NCBI GenBank assembly: GCA_963691655.1
Contig: OY829329.1
Coordinates: 55,379,408-55,443,407 of the forward strand
Length of the DNA stretch: 64,000 bases
Direction: 5' to 3'
From: Toxonevra muliebris
Lineage: Eukaryota > Arthropoda > Insecta > Diptera > Pallopteridae
Both the position numbers and the translations under genes were made by a program. Shown here in pieces: positions 58,690 through 64,000 of this stretch. The stretch's first letter is position 1. Every line of letters begins with the position of its first letter. Under the pieces are notes generated by a model. It had not been told where the DNA came from, made no database searches, and saw only the letters and a list, made by a program, of their open reading frames with translations.

Positions 58690-59700
58690 TTTATATTTTA
58701 ATTAAGATAAATTGATGTTGTGTAAGCGTTCATCAACACAATGCAAGTTGTTAATAGATTCTATTAACAAAAGAATTAATGTAACGAATGCTTTAATTAA
58801 CCTAACCAGTTCAAGCATTTTATGAAAAAAAAATAATTGATCAAACTCCCCAATGTATTCATGGATTCTGTGAACAAAATAATTGATGTTATTAATGTTT
58901 TCATTAATTTAATGAAATCTGTGCATCAATTCGATGAACGTAATAATTGATGTTATACCAATTAAAGCTGTTCGCATAGTTATTTTTAGATTCTATGATC
59001 GATAACTCTGTTTGATAAAATTAATGCGTGCATAAACCCAATGAATGCCAATATTTAAATTCAGTAAACAAAAAAAATTATGATAGGTTAATGCTATGAA
59101 TAAGTTCATAAATCCAATGAATAGCTTAGCTTATAGATTCTAAGTATATCGATGATATAATGATATAACCAATTCAATGAAAATTCTTGAACGATTTTAT
59201 AAACAGAATTATTGGTGTTATGAATGTGTTAATCAATCCCAGCTGTTCATGGCAGAACAGCTTGGATTGATTCATAGAACAGCAGCAACCAATAATCAAT
59301 TTATCAACATATGCTGTTGTCGTGATGAAAAGAAAATGTTTAACAATTTGAAAATAGGCAATTCTCACACCTCGCCCCTAGCCGCCCTCACTCCTTTGGC
59401 TGTGCTATGCATTTCTGTTAGAAAAATAAATTTCAAAGAGTTTTGAACGTTTATTGTTATCCAATCAAAGCTAGTTGTGGTAACTACTGTATATTAGTAC
59501 GTATGTCTCAAAAAGATCGAGCTGTTCATAGATTCTATGAAAATAAATCATTATTATAATGAATTCGTTCAATAGAAAACACCAATGAATATCGTTTATA
59601 AATGCCATCAAAATATATTCATTGGCGTGCAGTTATAAATGGATTCATTAATTTAATATAACAATTCATCAAACCAATGAACAAATTTGTTGACGAATAC
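58690..59700. repeat. Degenerate ~75-100-bp repeats (ATAGATTCTATGAAC)
   Basis: Recurring TAGATTCTATGAAC, ATAATTGATGTTAT, TTCATTAATTTAATG and ACCAATGAAT segments. Unit lengths vary. A near-perfect hairpin with 18-base arms (AATCAATCCCAGCTGTTC) lies at 59230-59272. The copy of the long direct repeat (59277-59522) is embedded in the array. Confidence 0.5.
59277..59522 (+). repeat. Long direct repeat, copy 2
   Basis: Partner of 55657-55927. It sits between two units of the ATAGATTCTATGAAC-type array, starting right after ATTGATTCATAG and ending before CTGTTCATAGATTCTATG. Confidence 0.8.
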
Positions 59701-60974
59701 TGAAGTTGACACTTTTATATATATATTTTAACTATGGCACATAAAATCCGTGATTTTCTTATTAACAATATTCGTATTACTACTAAATACTAAAAGTACT
59801 TAGTACAATATATTAAAGATAATATCCATTGCCAATTGCATAAGCTTTTTTGTGTGTTTCATGCATACTTTAACTTAAATTAATATGAGTATTGTGTGTG
59901 AGCATTATTATTTATCATTAAATTGCTGTTGCTGTTGTTGTCTCTGGTGTTTGTTGATGCTTGAGCATCTCTTAAGTTTGACTCTTAACAAGCAACGGTA
60001 ACAGCAAAAGCAACAACAACAGAAGCAATTTGCTGCCTGTGGCTTGAATTTTTTTCTACGACTACATACTTCTTCGCTGTCTACGTTTCATGTATGCAGG
60101 TTGTCGCGGCAGCAGTTACTAAAAGAAAACCAAACAAAAACGTAATGTCATGTTGCTGCAACAACAAGAAATTAAAAGTAAAAAAAAAAAAACAAAAAAA
60201 AATTCATACCACTAAAAAACACACAAAAACAAAAACGGAAATGCAGTTGAAAAACCAATGGCGAATCAAAGGTTTGCTTGGCTGTCCGTCTGTTCATATG
60301 CACACATACATACATATATGCATACCTGCGACATTGTGCCAACTATTATATATTACCTATACAAATTACAATACTTCGTTGCTTGAGAATTGATTTAGCG
60401 TATGTGTATAAGTATTCCAAAACCATTCTCAGGCGACGACTTGCAATTGTGTTTTTAATGCTTTTTTCATTTTTTTTTTTTTTTGGTTTACATTTAGGCA
60501 TTGACGTTTAGTCATGTTTTTTTTTTGCATTGATTTACTGCATTTCAATTAGATTTGTTTGATTTTTTTTTTGTTGCAGTTATGCATGATTTGACAACTG
60601 CATGCATGTTTGGATTGTTTTTGCAAAGGTTAATCTATTGGCTTAAAACTGGTAGATAATTGATTTTTTTTATTTTAAATAAATGTGTTAATTAGTTACA
60701 GTTTAAAAGGTAACCTGCTACCTAGCTACTTTAATTAAATAAACACTCGAAGTTACACACAAGAGTTTGTTACATACTTATGAAATAAAGTAGGTACTTA
60801 GAATATGTCCGAATTTAATACCAAGTAGTTTTTACATAATAGCTACCTACTTGTATCTCCAAGTGTCAAACAAAAGACTTGTGAAACAAACTCATTCTTT
60901 AGTATTCATTCATAGATGTTTTTACTTTCAATTGAACTATGGTTCTTGAGTATTATTATTATAAACGTAACATG

Positions 60975-61173
60975 GGGAGCCCAAAGTAGCTTTCACGGTG
61001 ACCCGAACATATCTGTTGGCCAGCCTTCAATTTAGGACAAAAGACCTTCAACTGACCCAATGAAGGACAGTAAATCTTTTATAGAAGAGAAATGGCTTTC
61101 CGAAAATTCTCCTTCTGAGCCAAGTTAGAGCCGGACATTAGCACAGAATGTGAGTTGTCATCTCACCATCTTG
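60975..61173 (-). pseudogene. LINE C-terminal relic
   Basis: Minus-strand reading gives QDGEMTTHILC, a stop, then CPALTWLRRRIFGKPF, matching the C-terminal zinc-knuckle region (HILC.CPAL..LR...FG) common to insect LINE pol proteins. After a frame change, GQLKVFCPKLKAGQQ may continue it. Only about 200 bp remains. Confidence 0.5.
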
Positions 61174-61595
61174 AAAAAATAGAAAATAAAATGATAGAAA
61201 ATATCTCACTAGGGAGACATATCTTATTAGGTGATATCTGAGCACATAATGTCTAGACATATGATGGCAACTTTTATATGATGTATGGCCAAAGTATATT
61301 ATATTATTTCTTTAGTTCTGAGATATCTCTAACTTTACAAGAAGTGTTCTGTAGACTTCCCAGTTTTCCTTCTGGAATGTTGGCTTACATATTTCCAGAA
61401 ATGGTTCAAAACACTTCCGAATGAATTTCAAATTCTATTCGTATATGATGGTAGGGTATTTTTAAAGATCTTTTTAAATCTATAGATTTGATTTTCTTAA
61501 AATGATGGAAAGAGAGAAAAAGAGAAAGATTGAATATACTGGAATTCTTTCAGATATGCTACCGAAATGCAGCTATTAACTCTGAGCTACTTTTG

Positions 61596-62248
61596 CAGTA
61601 GTGGGTCCAGGCGAGAGAGGCGGTGATATAAAGGTTATAGTTTTCCAGAACATTTGAAACGCTGAATACAAGATTTTGAAAATTTTGTGCAATATGCAGA
61701 CATAAACAAAATCAGTAGTTTGGCAGCAAAGGGCTTTGGAACGGTGTCCGAGGTCCTTAAGTTGATTTCCGGCAAGGGCATTATCTCTTACCTATCTTCC
61801 TTTTTTAATCACCACAAGGTCATAAGATTATCCCCTATGTGTTCTTAGGGCTTACAAAATATACATTCTACAATAGTTTTAAATTTTTTAGGGTCCACCC
61901 CCCGCCCCCCCCCTCCCCCCCTTCAAGGACCACACTCAAGATTTGATACTTCTAAATTTCCTTCTATTTTCGGTCAGTTAAGTGAATTTATTTCTAAAAT
62001 AAACCAAAAATTATTTCAGGAAAGGTAGAGTGAGTCCCTTAGGCCTTTTCACTCCTGGTTTTAGTACTAATTATTACATATAATGTTTGCTTTAAATTCA
62101 GAATTTGGATCAGAGGGGTTTACGTCTTTTCGTCCCTTCAAGAAGTATAAATCATAACACCTATGATTTATATTTAAATGGAATTAGGACATTTTATTGA
62201 ATTCAAACCTGCCCTTACCATCTTCTTCCCCCCTTGGATCCGCCACTG
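61596..62248. mobile_element. Candidate hAT-like MITE with C-rich tract
   Basis: Left end CAGTAGTGGGTCCAGG; right end inverted CAGTGGCGGATCCAAGG, resembling common hAT-type MITE ends. A C-rich tract (CCACCCCCCGCCCCCCCCCT) is inside near 61897. The flanks do not give a matching 8-bp target duplication, so boundaries are provisional. Confidence 0.42.
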
Positions 62249-64000
62249 CTTATGCATATATGAATATAATTTTTAATATGTTTTTTATATTCGTTTTACA
62301 AAAAATTTTTAAAATTCCTTAACCACTTTTTTGGTATTTTTTTTTTATTTTTATTTTATTTTTATTTTAATTATTACCAAATGATTTTATCACAACATTT
62401 AACAATATATCGCTAGCTTTAGTTTTTAGTTCAGTTGTTTTGGCTTTTGTTTTTGTTTATGTTATGTTTTGTTATTTATTTTTATTTTTTTTATGTGTCA
62501 AAGTGTCAAATCGTGAACTCCGAACGTGATGCCATGACATCGTGGGTAATATTTAGATATGAAGCTAATGCAGCTAGTATTTATTTTGGTTGTGTTGTTG
62601 TTGCTATGGTATTTGTTGTTGTATCTGCTGCTGCGACATTACAACCAGCGAACTGCGAAATTAAAACACATTCGCTTGGAATGGCTCGTTGACCTAGTTC
62701 AACTTTTGTATTTTGCCGGCTTATACTATATTTTCAAGTTAGTCAGTCCGTCAGTCTGCATATTTGTTCGTTTGGCTTTCAGGCAGGCAGTTAGGTAGTC
62801 AGCCAGCCAGGTTTTTGTGTTTTGTTGCCTCTTTTTTGATTTTGTTTTTTTTTTTAATTTTCCTTAGCTTTTTGCTCACTCACTCACTCACTTATTTACC
62901 GACACTGGCCAGAGCTCATTGGCTCACTTACACTCTCTTTTATATATTCGCTCGTTCAAAAATCAAAACAATATTAGTCAGTCAGCAACAACAACACAAT
63001 AACTATTCAAACAACATTTATAGAAAAATCAATGCGATGTGAATGCTTAAAAAATAAATTTCAAAAAAAAAAAAATATGTAAAGCTCTTTTGTGAAGTGC
63101 GCCTGCCACAGGCGCAGTCGAACAGTCAATGCTGTGTAATGAATACATAGATGCATACAACTTCATGGTATTAATGGCCAATAGCTAACAATAAAAACAT
63201 TAAAAACCTAAAAAAAAAACCTAACAAAAACTTAAAGCAACAACAAGAAGTAAACACTTGAAAACTATAATTGAAACAAATGAAATTGAAAGTTTGGTGC
63301 TGTCTGTCTCTTTTAGTGTTTAGCTGTCTATCTGCCCATCTCAATGTCTGTCTATTCATCAATATTTTTTTTTTTTATATATGTAAGTGTATCTGCGTTG
63401 CGTCCCACTGTTAGTTTGTCTATTAAGCTGCTTGCTTTTATAGCACAGCTTGAAAATAAAAACAAGTTGTATTTATTTGATTTATTTTGTGTTATTTTCT
63501 GTTTCCATTGCCTCTGCTGCCACTATAGAGAGGAAGGAACCTGCATTTTTGTTGTTGTTTTTCTTCTAGTAACCGGCATATATTGCATTTGAGAGTATTA
63601 CATTATGTTTTTATCTAGCACTTAAGCTTCTAGCCACTCAATTGCATGTAGCATATAGCAAAAACAAAAGCTTTTTTCTTTGCATTTATTTAATATATTG
63701 TTGTTGTGGTAATTTTTATAATACATGTATACATTTTTAAGTAAATTGATTTTGCGGCTTAACACTCAATGTTTCTATTTCCATTTTTTGTTTTTTTTTT
63801 GTTTTTTTTTATTTCTGTATATTCGGGTTCAATTTCAATTTCAGGCTGCATTGCTTGCAATAAACAGCGTTGAATCAACTGCTGCAGCAATTGCTGACGT
63901 CGCAGCTGTTTAGTTGTTGCATTGCACGATATTTTGTTGTTATTGTTTTTTTCTGTTTTGCTGTTGTTATTGTTTTTTTTTTATGTGTTGTTATTCCATA
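62249..64000. other. AT-rich end of window, no gene seen
   Basis: Contains GTT/CAA triplet runs (near 62585-62630, 62980 and 63940), CAG/CAGT simple stretches and long T runs. Reading frames of 60-90 codons here are low-complexity and are not accepted. Confidence 0.4.

Larger units (their letters stand above)
44444..64000 (+). other. Presumed large first intron (runs off window)
   Basis: Begins with GTGAGT after the exon. No acceptor followed by a credible coding exon was recognised up to the window end. It is packed with repeats and transposon relics listed separately. Stretches without listed features (for example 46.6-49.8, 53.3-55.0, 57.7-58.7, 59.7-60.9 and 62.3-64.0 kb) are AT-rich with A/T, CAA and GTT simple runs, and nothing else is seen. 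If the gene continues on another strand arrangement, this would simply be intergenic. Confidence 0.5.

Noticed and set aside
1..64000. CRISPR arrays, rRNA and tRNA genes, bacterial operons
   Set aside because: None of their signatures was seen; the tandem repeats present are degenerate satellites or eukaryotic-type minisatellites without spacers.

Overview
The window looks like AT-rich nuclear DNA from a higher dipteran fly. Three things point that way: the base composition with many A, T and CAA/GTT tracts, insect-type Tc1/mariner families (DD37E, DD41D and a Mos1-like DD34D), and fly-like short dispersed repeats. The species cannot be named from this sequence. No complete host gene lies in the window. 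The only convincing host coding sequence is one 61-codon first exon at 44261-44443 (+), followed by a good splice donor. The remaining ~19.5 kb on its right would be intron if the gene continues on this strand. An A-rich leader with a CRE palindrome and a TATA box lies upstream of it.

Almost everything else that can be identified is transposon debris. Left part (1-13 kb): a degenerate CAGACCAAA-type satellite, two decayed DD37E elements (347-1637 and 7611-8867), two hAT-like MITEs with 8-bp target duplications (3852-4789, 5928-6953), small foldback elements, and a DD41D (Rosa-type) element at 11326-12585 whose third catalytic aspartate reads as asparagine. Middle part (13-42 kb): a 1.26-kb foldback at 15107-16362, a long satellite block at 18.8-20.0 kb, a mariner with an internal deletion (22261-23484), tRNA-like SINE relics, a Jockey/CR1-like LINE (27832-30095, minus strand) split by a third hAT-like MITE with a perfect 8-bp target duplication, a three-copy inverted-repeat MITE family at 34-36.8 kb, and a hAT-like foldback at 40619-41803.

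Right part (44-64 kb, the presumed intron): satellite DNA carrying an RTE-type LINE relic, which in turn carries a degenerate piggyBac element (51484-53143) inside a TTAA duplication. There are also two copies of a CCC...TTAA MITE (one complete, 56191-56904), two more LINE 3' relics (55036-55452 plus strand; 60975-61173 minus strand), a 250-bp duplication 3.6 kb apart, palindrome-rich repeats, and a C-rich MITE-like block near 62 kb.

All the transposases seen carry stops, frameshifts or catalytic losses, so no autonomous element is expected here. I found no CRISPR array, tRNA or rRNA gene, and no new multi-gene system. The interesting content is the nested-insertion record, several foldback/MITE families with readable target-site duplications, and the partial host gene.
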